From positions 506,156 through 570,155 of the forward strand of contig NZ_JAUTDO010000004.1 of the NCBI RefSeq assembly GCF_030646165.1: a stretch of 64,000 nucleotides of DNA. Reading direction: 5' to 3'. The first letter of the stretch is position 1. The number at the start of each line of letters is the position of its first letter. The DNA comes from Conexibacter sp. CPCC 206217 (GTDB lineage: Bacteria; Actinomycetota; Thermoleophilia; Solirubrobacterales; Solirubrobacteraceae). The position numbers and the translations under genes are program-made. The notes under the pieces are model-generated. The model was not told the origin of the DNA. It made no database searches and worked only from the letters and a program-made list of their open reading frames with translations. Positions 56,980-64,000 of the stretch are shown here, in pieces.

Positions 56980-58234
56980 GGACCGCGAGCGTAACGGCAG
57001 CGTCGGCGAGGCGTGGCGCGTCCTCTGGACGTCGCGTGCCGCCGTCTGGGCCGCAGGACTGCTCGGACTGCTGTGGCTCGGGCAGGCGCCGGGCAGCGAG
57101 CAGTTCGATCCTGGCGGGCTGACGCGCCCGTTCTCGCCGCTGGGCGATCTGCTCGTCGCGCCGTCGGCGCGCTGGGACGCGGTCTGGTACCTGTCGATCG
57201 CGCAGGACGGCTACAGCGACTCCGTCGACGGCGCGAAGGCCGCCTTCTACCCGCTCTATCCGCTGCTGACGAAGGTGCTCGGCTGGTTCGTCGGCTCGAC
57301 CGTCGTGGCGGGGCTGCTGGTCTCGCTCGCCTGCTTCTTCTTCGCGCTCGTGCTGCTGCACAAGCTCGCGACGCTCGACCTCGGGGCGCGCGACGCGCGC
57401 TCGACGCTGCTGCTGGTCGCGTTCTTCCCGACGGCGTTCTTCTTCTCCGCGATCTACTCCGAGTCGCTGTTCCTGCTGACGTCGGTGGGCGCGGTGCTGG
57501 CGGCGCGGCAGGGGCGCTGGGCGTGGGCGGGGGCCGCGGGCGCGCTCGCGGTGCTGACACGCAACAGCGGCGCCGTGCTGCTGCTGCCGCTGCTGCTGAT
57601 CTACCTCTACGGCCCGCGCGAGGACGCGTCGCCGCGCGGCGACGGGCGCTGGTGGAAACCGCGCTATCCGCTCGGGCCGTCGCTGCTGTGGCTCGGCCTG
57701 ATGCCGCTCGCGCTCGCCGCCTACCTCGCCTACTGCGCAATCGTGCTCGACGATCTCTTCGCGCCGTTTCAGGCGCAGGGCCTGTGGGGCCGCCACCTCG
57801 TCCCGCTCGGCGGGGTCTGGGACGGCGCGCGCGCCGCCTGGCTGGGGCTGCGCCAGCTCGTGCACGGCTCCGCGACGCCGGTCTACTTCACCGACTCCGG
57901 CGGCGACCCGTTCTCCAACGCCGGCCAGAACATGATGCTGTTCGGCTTCCTCGTGTTCGCGCTCGTCGCGCTGGTCGGCGTGCTGCGGCGGCTGCCGCTG
58001 GCGTACGGCGCCTACACGCTGGTGGCGCTCGTGCTGACGCTCTCCTACCCCGTCGACGCGCAGCCGCTGATGTCCCTGCCACGCTTCGTGCTCGTGCTGT
58101 TCCCGCTCCAGATGTGGCTCGCGCGCTGGCTCGGCAACCGCGACGACGGGGCCGTCGAGCGCGGCGTCGCGATCAGCGCCGTGCTGCTCGGCCTGCTCGC
58201 CGCGCAGTTCGCGCGCTGGGGGTTCGTGGCGTGA
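56978..58234 (+). CDS. Mannosyltransferase-like membrane protein (PIG-V/GT-C)
   Basis: A 418-aa integral membrane protein with about eight to nine helices and PIG-V-like hallmarks: APSARWDAVWYLSIAQDGY (an Asp in the first exported loop after helix 1), AAFYPLYPLLTKVLGW and LLVAFFPTAFFFSAIYSESL. Such proteins use polyprenol-phosphate mannose. A late SYPVDAQPLMSLPRFVLVLFP resembles the GPI mannosyltransferase II motif. ATG 56978 shares CATG with mscS. Function in this bacterium (glycan or lipid mannosylation) is inferred. Confidence 0.85.
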   Translation: MDRERNGSVGEAWRVLWTSRAAVWAAGLLGLLWLGQAPGSEQFDPGGLTRPFSPLGDLLVAPSARWDAVWYLSIAQDGYSDSVDGAKAAFYPLYPLLTKVLGWFVGSTVVAGLLVSLACFFFALVLLHKLATLDLGARDARSTLLLVAFFPTAFFFSAIYSESLFLLTSVGAVLAARQGRWAWAGAAGALAVLTRNSGAVLLLPLLLIYLYGPREDASPRGDGRWWKPRYPLGPSLLWLGLMPLALAAYLAYCAIVLDDLFAPFQAQGLWGRHLVPLGGVWDGARAAWLGLRQLVHGSATPVYFTDSGGDPFSNAGQNMMLFGFLVFALVALVGVLRRLPLAYGAYTLVALVLTLSYPVDAQPLMSLPRFVLVLFPLQMWLARWLGNRDDGAVERGVAISAVLLGLLAAQFARWGFVA

Positions 58235-58316
58235 GCAGCCGCGCGCAGAGCGCCTGCCGCTCACGCCGTCGGGAACGCTCGCCTGGCGGCTCGCCTTCCC
58301 GCGCCAGGGGTCGTCC

Positions 58317-59018
58317 GTGAGCGCGTCGGCGCACATCCCTCGCGCCTATCTCCTGGACGCGCTCGGCACCCTGCTGGAGCTGGAGCCGCCGGTGCAGCCG
58401 CTGCGCCGCGAGCTGCGCGAGCGGTTCGGGCTGGAGCTGAGCGCGGAGCAGGCGTACGCCGCTATGAAGGCCGAGATCGGCTGGTATCGCGCCAACCACG
58501 ACAGCGCGCGCGACCGCGCCTCGCTCGCCGTCCTGCGCCGCGACGCCGCGGCCGCGCTGCGCGACGCGCTGCCGCCCGCGGCCGCGCGGATCGAGCTGGA
58601 GCCGCTGACGGAGGCGCTGCTGGCCGCGCTGCGCTTCCGCCCGTTCCCCGAGGTGCCCGGCGTGCTGCGCGCCGCGCGCGCCGCCGGCATCCGGCTGGTC
58701 GTCGTCTCCAACTGGGACGTCTCGCTGCACGACGCGCTCGCGCAGACCGGCCTCGCGCCGCTGCTGGACGGCGTGCTGACCTCCGCCGAGGTCGGCAGCG
58801 CCAAGCCCGCCCGGGAGATCTTCGACCGTGCGCTGGCACTCGCCGGCGTCGAGGCGGGCGCCGCGCTGCACGTCGGCGACGACGTCGCGGCGGACGTCGA
58901 GGGCGCACGCGCGGCGGGGATCGACGTGCGGCTGGTGCTGCGCGACGGCGCGTCCGCGCCCGCCGGGATCACGACGATCCGCTCGCTGCGCGAGCTGCCG
59001 GGCGTCGGCGCTGCGTAA
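58317..59018 (+). CDS. HAD-superfamily hydrolase
   Basis: A 233-aa phosphatase-type HAD protein: nucleophile motif YLLDALGTLLEL, a helical cap, LVVVSNWDVSLHDAL (motif II), Lys in VGSAKPAREIFDRAL, and LHVGDDVAADVEGARAAG (motif IV). GTG start. Substrate cannot be read from the sequence; members act on phosphorylated sugars, nucleotides or glycerol phosphate. Confidence 0.9.
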   Translation: MSASAHIPRAYLLDALGTLLELEPPVQPLRRELRERFGLELSAEQAYAAMKAEIGWYRANHDSARDRASLAVLRRDAAAALRDALPPAAARIELEPLTEALLAALRFRPFPEVPGVLRAARAAGIRLVVVSNWDVSLHDALAQTGLAPLLDGVLTSAEVGSAKPAREIFDRALALAGVEAGAALHVGDDVAADVEGARAAGIDVRLVLRDGASAPAGITTIRSLRELPGVGAA

Positions 59019-59029
59019 TCTCTGAAGCC

Positions 59030-59893
59030 GTGAGCAGCAGCGCCCCGCCCCCTCGCTTCGTCGCGCCGCCGCCGCGCCCGCTCGCCGACCCCGAGCGCGA
59101 GACCGCGTGGCGCCCGTGGATGGCGCCGTCCGCGCTGATCGGCGGCTTCCTCGCCGCCTTCATGGGCCAGCTGATCATCGCGGCGGTCGGCTCGCTGTTC
59201 GGGACGCCGGTCTCCGACCCCTCGCCGGCGGTCAACATCCTCGCGACGCTGTGGCAGGACATCTGCTTCGTCGGCGCGGCGATCTTCTTGGCGCGCTCGG
59301 TCGGGCCGGTCTCGCCGGGGCAGTTTGGCCTGCGCAAGACGGACTTCTGGCGCGCCGTCCTGATCGTCGTCGGGACGTTCGTCGCGTTCACGATCCTCAG
59401 CGGCCTGTGGTCGCAGCTGATCGGGATCAGAGGCGACGACGAGCTGCCCGACTCGCTCGGCGTCGACCGCAGCACCTACGCGCTCGTCGCCGTCTGCGTG
59501 CTCGTCACCGTCGTCGCGCCGCTGGCGGAGGAGTTCCTCTTCCGCGGCTTCTTCTTCGGCGCGCTGCGCAACTGGCGCGGCGTCTGGCCGGCGGCGATCA
59601 TCACCGGCGTCGTCTTCGGCGCGATCCATGGCGCCGGGACCGACGCGGAGTTCCTGCCGCTGCTGATGCTGCTCGGTTTCCTGCTGTGTGTCGTGCGGTG
59701 GGTGACCAGATCGCTGTTGCCCTGCATCGCCCTGCACGCGGTCAACAACTCGCTCGCGTTCGGCGTCACCGCGGCCGATTGGCAGTGGTGGGCGGTCGTG
59801 CTGCTGATCGTCGGCGCGGTCAGCGCCTGCATGCTGATCTGCTGGCCGTTCGTCGGGCGTCGATCTGACCAGGCGATCGGCGCGGCGACGTGA
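59030..59893 (+). CDS. CPBP-family intramembrane protease (CAAX-type)
   Basis: A 287-aa protein with a Pro-rich cytoplasmic start, about eight helices and the CPBP motifs: PLAEEFLFRGFFFGAL, VFGAIHGAG and ALHAVNNSLAF supplying Glu, Arg, His and Asn ligands. Such proteins are putative membrane glutamic/metallo proteases. GTG start 11 nt after the HAD gene. The TAA stop of that gene forms part of TAATCT, ending 8 nt before the GTG. Confidence 0.9.
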   Translation: MSSSAPPPRFVAPPPRPLADPERETAWRPWMAPSALIGGFLAAFMGQLIIAAVGSLFGTPVSDPSPAVNILATLWQDICFVGAAIFLARSVGPVSPGQFGLRKTDFWRAVLIVVGTFVAFTILSGLWSQLIGIRGDDELPDSLGVDRSTYALVAVCVLVTVVAPLAEEFLFRGFFFGALRNWRGVWPAAIITGVVFGAIHGAGTDAEFLPLLMLLGFLLCVVRWVTRSLLPCIALHAVNNSLAFGVTAADWQWWAVVLLIVGAVSACMLICWPFVGRRSDQAIGAAT

Positions 59894-59925
59894 CGACGGC
59901 CCGCTCATCTAGGATTGCCTGCCTC

Positions 59926-61041
59926 ATGACCGGCCGCACCGCCATTTCCGCCATCGCCGCGTCGCTTGCGATCGCCGCGACACCGGCCGCCGCGTTCGCT
60001 CAGGACGCGCCCGCCGAGCCCGTCGTCGATCCCGCCGCTGCTGCGGCGGCCGCCGCGCCCAGCGCAGCGGCGGGCGGTCCCCAGGCCACCACCCCCCCGC
60101 CGGCGGGCAGAGAGGCGGCCAGAAGAGGCGCCGCGAGAAGGGTCGCCGTCAAGAGAGCGGCCGGCAGAATCGGCGTCAACCTCGTCGGCGGCGTCTACCA
60201 CGTCGGTTCCGCAACGCTGACGGTGCCTGGCAGAGACGTTCGGATCAGCGGCCGGATCGTGCCGTACGTCCCGCACCAGAAGGTGCAGGTCAGAGTCTGG
60301 CTCGGCAGCAAGCTGGCCAAGAACGTGACCGTCACGCCGAAGCCGACGAAGACGAAGGCGACCGCGACCTTCAGCGCCAGATTCATAGCCGGCAAGACCG
60401 GCGACGTCAGAGTCTTCGCGACGCACGCCCAGACGCCCGAGCAGGCGAGACTCGCCTCCAAGGCCGCCGCCGTCACCGTCGTCGACACGAGCGCCGGATT
60501 CGGCAGCAGCGGGCCGTTCGTGAGCCTCGTGCAGCAGAAGCTCGCCGCGCTCGGCTACGCGACCTCGACCGGCGGCACCTTCGACGCCGCCCTCGGCCGC
60601 GCGCTGGAGGCGTTCCGCAAGGTCAACGGGATGGACCGCACGCAGACGCTCGACGGCGCGATCGTCGACAAGTTGCTGCGGGGCGTCGGCGGCTTCAAGG
60701 TCCGCTACCCGCAGCACGGCCGTCACGTCGAGGCCCATCTCGGCCAGCAGGTGCTGGCGCTGATCGAGAACGGCAGAGTCTTCCGCGCGTACACGACCAG
60801 CTCCGGCAAGCCGTCGACGCCGACCGTGCTCGGCAACTTCCGCTTCTACTGGAGACAGCCCGGCGTCAACGACAGAGGCATGGTCGACTCGACCTACTTC
60901 ATCCGTGGCTACGCGATCCACGGCTACCCCGAAGTTCCGACCTACCCCGCCAGCCACGGTTGTCTGCGGGTCCCGATCCCGGTCGCCGCCGACATCTACA
61001 ACTGGGTGCACATCGGCGATCAGATCGACGTCTACTACTAG
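59926..61041 (+). CDS. Secreted L,D-transpeptidase with peptidoglycan-binding domain
   Basis: A 371-aa cell-wall enzyme: Sec signal peptide (residues 1-25, ending AAAFA), a Pro/Ala linker, an Ig/FN-like region (about 60-185), a peptidoglycan-binding helix bundle (SLVQQKLAALGYATSTGGTF to LEAFRKVNG) and a YkuD catalytic domain with AIHGYPEVPTYPASHGCLRV (His 344, Cys 346). It makes 3-3 crosslinks or attaches proteins. Arginines in the linker are almost all AGA. A TAGGAT box ends 10 nt before the ATG. Confidence 0.93.
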   Translation: MTGRTAISAIAASLAIAATPAAAFAQDAPAEPVVDPAAAAAAAAPSAAAGGPQATTPPPAGREAARRGAARRVAVKRAAGRIGVNLVGGVYHVGSATLTVPGRDVRISGRIVPYVPHQKVQVRVWLGSKLAKNVTVTPKPTKTKATATFSARFIAGKTGDVRVFATHAQTPEQARLASKAAAVTVVDTSAGFGSSGPFVSLVQQKLAALGYATSTGGTFDAALGRALEAFRKVNGMDRTQTLDGAIVDKLLRGVGGFKVRYPQHGRHVEAHLGQQVLALIENGRVFRAYTTSSGKPSTPTVLGNFRFYWRQPGVNDRGMVDSTYFIRGYAIHGYPEVPTYPASHGCLRVPIPVAADIYNWVHIGDQIDVYY

Positions 61042-61066
61042 GCGCCGGGAACGGGGCGTTCCACGC

Positions 61067-61654
61067 ATGCCGATCGTCGAGGCTCCGTACGGCGTCGAAG
61101 AGGCGCGCCGCCGCCTGGTCGCGGCGCTGCGCGCCGAGGCACTGGTGATCGGCGAGGTCGTGCTGACCAGCGGCGCGGTCGCGCAGTACCTCGTCGACGT
61201 GAAGCGGGCGATCCTGCTGCCGGAGGGTTTCTTCGCCGCCGGCGTGCTGATCGCCGAACAGGCGCGCGCGCTCGGCGCGACCGCCGTCGGCGGCCTGACG
61301 ATGGGCGCCGACCCGCTCGCCTGCGCGGCGCTCGCCGGCGGCGCCGACGTGAAGGCCTTCTTCGTCCGCAAGGAGGCGAAGCAGCACGGGCTCAGCCGCC
61401 GCATCGAGGGCCCGCTGCTGACCGACGGCGACCGCTGTCTGATCGTCGAGGACGTCGTCACGACCGGCGGCTCGACCGTCAAGGCGATCGAGGCGGTGCG
61501 CGCCGAGGGACGCGAGATCTGCGGCGTCGTCGCGATCTGCGACCGCCTCGCCGGCGGCGCGGCTGCGATCGAAGAGGCCGCGCAGGCGCCGTACGTCGCG
61601 CTGACGTCGATCGACGAGGTCTATCCGGAGCGGCCAGACAGGGCGGCCGCGTAG
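61067..61654 (+). CDS. pyrE: Orotate phosphoribosyltransferase
   Basis: Converts orotate and PRPP to OMP. The 195-aa protein has YLVDVKRAILLPEGFFAAG and the PRPP loop CLIVEDVVTTGGSTVKAIEA; KEAKQHGLSRRIEG supplies the catalytic loop. ATG 61067 is chosen; the frame continues upstream within the preceding gene. This is a stand-alone pyrE, with no other pyrimidine genes in the window. Confidence 0.93.
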   Translation: MPIVEAPYGVEEARRRLVAALRAEALVIGEVVLTSGAVAQYLVDVKRAILLPEGFFAAGVLIAEQARALGATAVGGLTMGADPLACAALAGGADVKAFFVRKEAKQHGLSRRIEGPLLTDGDRCLIVEDVVTTGGSTVKAIEAVRAEGREICGVVAICDRLAGGAAAIEEAAQAPYVALTSIDEVYPERPDRAAA

Positions 61655-61685
61655 CTGCGGCGTCGAGCGCCGGCCGCCGCGGCGC

Positions 61686-62327
61686 TCAGGCTGGACGTTC
61701 CGCGTGCAGCGTGTCGACGACTCGGCCGACGACTCTGCGCGCCGGCGAGCTGGGCGACTGGGCGCTGCGGAAGGCCAGCAGCGTGAAGGTCGCGTCGCCG
61801 CGGCGCTGCAGTGCGACGAGCGTGATCGCCTGCTTGACGCCGGTATCGGCGTAGGTGCCGGTTGCCGTCGCCAGCGCGCCCGGGTAGGGCGCCTCCTGCA
61901 CCTCGCGGGCCGGCGAGGAGCGCAGGCCTCTGTAGCCCCTCAGGCTCTCGATCGCCTCCCTCGCGTACGTGTGCGGCGCGGCGATCTTGCCCGGGTCGCT
62001 GCGGTCCGCGCCGACCGCGATCGCGAGCGTGCGATCGCGCGAGCGCAGCACGAGCGTGCCGTCGCTGCGGCGCGATGTCCAGCCGGGCGGCAGCCCGACG
62101 CTGAAGCCGGCCTGCGGATCGCGCACACGTCTCCACCCGCGCGGCAGCTGCGGCTCCGGCCCCGCGGGCGCGACCGGCACGTTCGCCGCGGTCGCCGCCG
62201 GCGTCGTCGTCGTGATCGTGCGCGTGCCGCCTTCGGCGCCGAGCCCGCCGAACGCCTTCACGGTCGCGACGCCAGCCGCCAGCGCGCAGACGGTCAGCAG
62301 CACGACGCGTCGCCCCGTCCGTGACAT
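61686..62327 (-). CDS. Exported protein with PsbP/DUF1795-like domain
   Basis: A 213-aa protein with a signal anchor (about 8-24) and a Thr/Pro/Ala linker. A compact domain then begins WRRVRDPQAGFSVGLPPGW and TLVLRSRDRTLAIAVG, similar to PsbP/DUF1795 domains that are widespread in actinobacterial lipoproteins. Function unknown. It is followed by an integral membrane protein on the same strand upstream. Confidence 0.65.
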   Translation of the reverse strand: MSRTGRRVVLLTVCALAAGVATVKAFGGLGAEGGTRTITTTTPAATAANVPVAPAGPEPQLPRGWRRVRDPQAGFSVGLPPGWTSRRSDGTLVLRSRDRTLAIAVGADRSDPGKIAAPHTYAREAIESLRGYRGLRSSPAREVQEAPYPGALATATGTYADTGVKQAITLVALQRRGDATFTLLAFRSAQSPSSPARRVVGRVVDTLHAERPA

Positions 62328-62336
62328 GTCCCCAGC

Positions 62337-63479
62337 CTAGAGGCTCGGGCGGAGATCGGCCTCGACCAGCTCCTCCTGCGCCACCTCGCGCGCTGCCGCT
62401 CGCACCGCCGTGCGGGCCTCGTCACCGTCGAGCCCGAGCGCGCGCAGCAGGTCGACGGCGGTCGAGCGGACCTGGCCGACGAGCACGCTGACGGACATGT
62501 TGCCGGTCCGCTCCAGCACCAGCGTCGCGCGCGCCGCGGCCCGCAGCGCAGCGGCGCGCGGGCCCGCGGAGGTGTCGCCGCCGTGGTCGGAGAGGGCGTC
62601 GTCGAAGCCGCGCACGGCGACCGCCAGCTCCTGCAGCGCGAGCGGGATGTCGTCGGGCACGTGGTCGCCGAGCTGCAGCGCGCGCATCGCGCCGCGCGCC
62701 AGCACGCGCACGTTGCGCACCGCGTTGTCGAGTTGGGGGTCGGCGTCGGCGTAGTGGGCGACGGCGTCGCGCGTGCGCCAGCGCGGCGGCGCCATCCGCG
62801 CGGTCTCGCCGGCGGCGACGACCGCGGTGTGGAACGCGCCGGCCTTCGCGTCGAGCGTGCGCGCCCGTGCGAGCGCCCGCTCGCAGGCGGTCGCGTCGTC
62901 GGTCCGCAGCGCGGTCGCGACGTCGTCGAGCGCGCCGGCCAGCTCGTTCAGCAGCGGGCGCACCGTCCGATGCGCGAGCGCGAGCGGGTCGACGGGCAGC
63001 AGGATCGCGACCCCGATCGCGACCAGTCCGCCGGTGAACGCGTCGATGATCCGCGCCCAGTAGATCCCCTCCGTCGGCGGCTGCAGCGTCACGACGAGGA
63101 TCGCGGCGCTGGCCGCCTGCGCGACGAGGATCGGTCCGCCGCCGACGAACACGGCCGCGCCCATCGCCAGCGCGACGACGACCATCAGCTGCAGCGTGCC
63201 GACGCCGATGACGGAGATCAGCAGGTCCCCGACGGCGATCCCGATCGTCACGCCGACCATCAGCTCGACGGTGCGGCGGCCGCGTTCGACATAGCTGGCG
63301 CCGAGGCAGATGATCGCCGAGATCGGCGCGAAGAACGGCCGCGCGTGGCCGAACACCTCGGTCGCGATCAGCCACGCGGCGCCGGCCGCGAGCGTCGCCT
63401 GCAGGATCGGCAGCCCGGCGCGGCGCAGATCGCCGAGACGGCTGCGCAGCCGCATCCGTCTGCGCGTCGATTCGAGCAC
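62337..63479 (-). CDS. FUSC-family (aromatic acid exporter-like) membrane protein
   Basis: A 380-aa membrane protein: five to six helices in the first ~180 residues (LIATEVFGHARPFFAPISAI, ELMVGVTIGIAVGDLLIS, VVALAMGAAVFVGGGPILVA) and a helical cytoplasmic domain with DDVATALRTDD. It resembles FUSC/ArAE transporters of unknown substrate. GTG 63479 is chosen because GGAGGG lies 12 nt upstream. An upstream in-frame ATG at 63524 has no Shine-Dalgarno. Confidence 0.82.
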   Translation of the reverse strand: MLESTRRRMRLRSRLGDLRRAGLPILQATLAAGAAWLIATEVFGHARPFFAPISAIICLGASYVERGRRTVELMVGVTIGIAVGDLLISVIGVGTLQLMVVVALAMGAAVFVGGGPILVAQAASAAILVVTLQPPTEGIYWARIIDAFTGGLVAIGVAILLPVDPLALAHRTVRPLLNELAGALDDVATALRTDDATACERALARARTLDAKAGAFHTAVVAAGETARMAPPRWRTRDAVAHYADADPQLDNAVRNVRVLARGAMRALQLGDHVPDDIPLALQELAVAVRGFDDALSDHGGDTSAGPRAAALRAAARATLVLERTGNMSVSVLVGQVRSTAVDLLRALGLDGDEARTAVRAAAREVAQEELVEADLRPSL

Positions 63480-63551
63480 GCTGACAGCATGCCCTCCAAC
63501 GGGCTCGCGCGTCGCCCGGGGCATCGGCGCGGTCTGCTTGATCGCCGTCGA

Positions 63552-63625
<74 letters not shown>

Positions 63626-63692
63626 GCGTGGCACAGCGTAATGGTTCATGTATACGCCGTGAGCCTGTGCTATGTCACGGTTCAAGACAGGA

Positions 63693-63750
63693 GTTGCACA
63701 CTCATAGGCGAACTTCGAACGGTTCGAATGTCGGCGATCGATCGTGCAAC
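63693..63750. repeat. Concentric nested inverted repeats upstream of the permease gene
   Basis: An inner palindrome TTCGAA-CGG-TTCGAA (63714-63728) sits in the middle of outer inverted arms GTTGCAC (63693-63699) and GTGCAAC (63744-63750). The centres coincide within one base. It is in the 161-nt gap between tRNA-Arg and the permease start, and looks like a two-tier operator or an unusual hairpin. Confidence 0.5.
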
Positions 63751-63786
63751 TGACGCGCTGCAAACACCTGCGGGGGGACCCACAAG

Positions 63787-64000
63787 GTGAGCGTAGGCAC
63801 GCCAGGTTTTCTGCAAGGGCAGCCGGCCGAGTTCCCCCTCGACGGCGCCGGCGGCGACCATGCGCGCTCGCCGGCGCAGCTCTTCTGGCAGCGCCTGCGC
63901 CGTGACCGCGTCGCGCTCGCGGCGCTCGTCGTGATCGTTCTGCTGGTGCTCGTCGCGCTGCTCGCGCCGCTGGTCGTGAGACTGTTCGGCGCGCCTGGAC
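63787..64000 (+). CDS. Oligopeptide ABC transporter permease (start only)
   Basis: First 71 codons of a permease of the OppC/DppC type, cut by the window edge. The protein starts at a GTG; the sequence before it is Gly-rich (GGGGGACCC), a plausible ribosome site. The N-terminal residues include FWQRLRRDRVALAALVVIVL followed by a helix to LVALLAPLVVRL, the family signature for the C-type subunit. The binding protein and ATPases are probably downstream. Confidence 0.75.
   Translation, partial: MSVGTPGFLQGQPAEFPLDGAGGDHARSPAQLFWQRLRRDRVALAALVVIVLLVLVALLAPLVVRLFGAPG

Overview
The window is a chromosomal segment of a very GC-rich (about 70% or more by eye) Gram-positive-type bacterium. It contains the replication-origin gene neighbourhood. 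The order is gyrB-dciA-recF-dnaN-dnaA on the minus strand facing rpmH-rnpA-yidD-yidC-jag-rsmG-parA-parB on the plus strand. A class E-type sortase, a menaquinone-style bc complex, GTG/TTG starts and no outer-membrane genes point to an actinobacterium. The overall mix (rpsF-ssb-rpsR-rplI-dnaB-purA, paired trehalose enzymes, a GyrB insert) fits a Thermoleophilia/Solirubrobacterales lineage such as Conexibacter. That taxonomic guess is inference.

Layout. 1-6.2 kb: gyrB (3' end cut by the window), dciA-like, recF, dnaN, dnaA. 6.2-6.5 kb: the divergent gap, the best oriC candidate by gene polarity, although no canonical DnaA box is visible. 6.5-11.8 kb: ribosomal protein L34, RNase P protein, membrane insertase, an odd LAGLIDADG-type small protein, rsmG and the parAB segregation genes, then tRNA-Ile. 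12-21.5 kb: bifunctional nuclease, aminotransferase, a small membrane protein, a phosphodiesterase, GtrA/GT-C glycosyl transfer genes, a YmdB-type phosphoesterase and an ABC-2 exporter. 21.6-25.5 kb: hemB, a fused AhbA/AhbB siroheme-decarboxylase-like gene, hemL and an unknown gene. 25.6-29.6 kb: Rieske/cytochrome b/cytochrome b-c genes followed by menaquinone methyltransferase and polyprenyl synthase, a coherent menaquinol-oxidising module. 29.6-32.4 kb: zinc-ribbon protein, tatA, tatC, a TPR protein, tRNA-Lys. 32.4-38.2 kb: SDR, class IV aminotransferase and a nucleotide-sugar set (WecB-like epimerase, dehydrogenase, Gfo/Idh/MocA oxidoreductase, hexapeptide acyltransferase). 38.2-42.9 kb: purA, dnaB, rplI, rpsR, ssb, rpsF. 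43.4-49.5 kb: an apparent stress operon of response regulator, histidine kinase, DegP-type protease, TreT-like and OtsA trehalose enzymes. 49.5-58.2 kb: degenerate M28-like membrane protein, sortase, FlgM-like protein, thiL, infA, penicillin-binding protein, MscS channel and a mannosyltransferase-like protein. 58.3-64 kb: HAD hydrolase, CPBP protease, L,D-transpeptidase, pyrE, two minus-strand envelope proteins, tRNA-Arg(CCU) and the start of an oligopeptide permease.

The region is almost entirely core and vertically inherited in appearance. I saw no insertion sequence, prophage or CRISPR array. The most interesting signals are: the AhbA-AhbB fusion inside a hemB/hemL operon; a translationally coupled LAGLIDADG-motif protein in the jag-rsmG operon, next to a split parS-like inverted repeat; an otsA gene with no ATG, GTG or TTG available, so it apparently starts at CTG behind a strong Shine-Dalgarno; two divergent gene pairs whose start codons share a single CATG; a TatC with a large extra periplasmic segment; and a concentric nested inverted repeat upstream of the last permease gene. 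Several plus-strand genes carry a TANNNT box 6-9 nt before the start codon, which suggests leaderless transcription.
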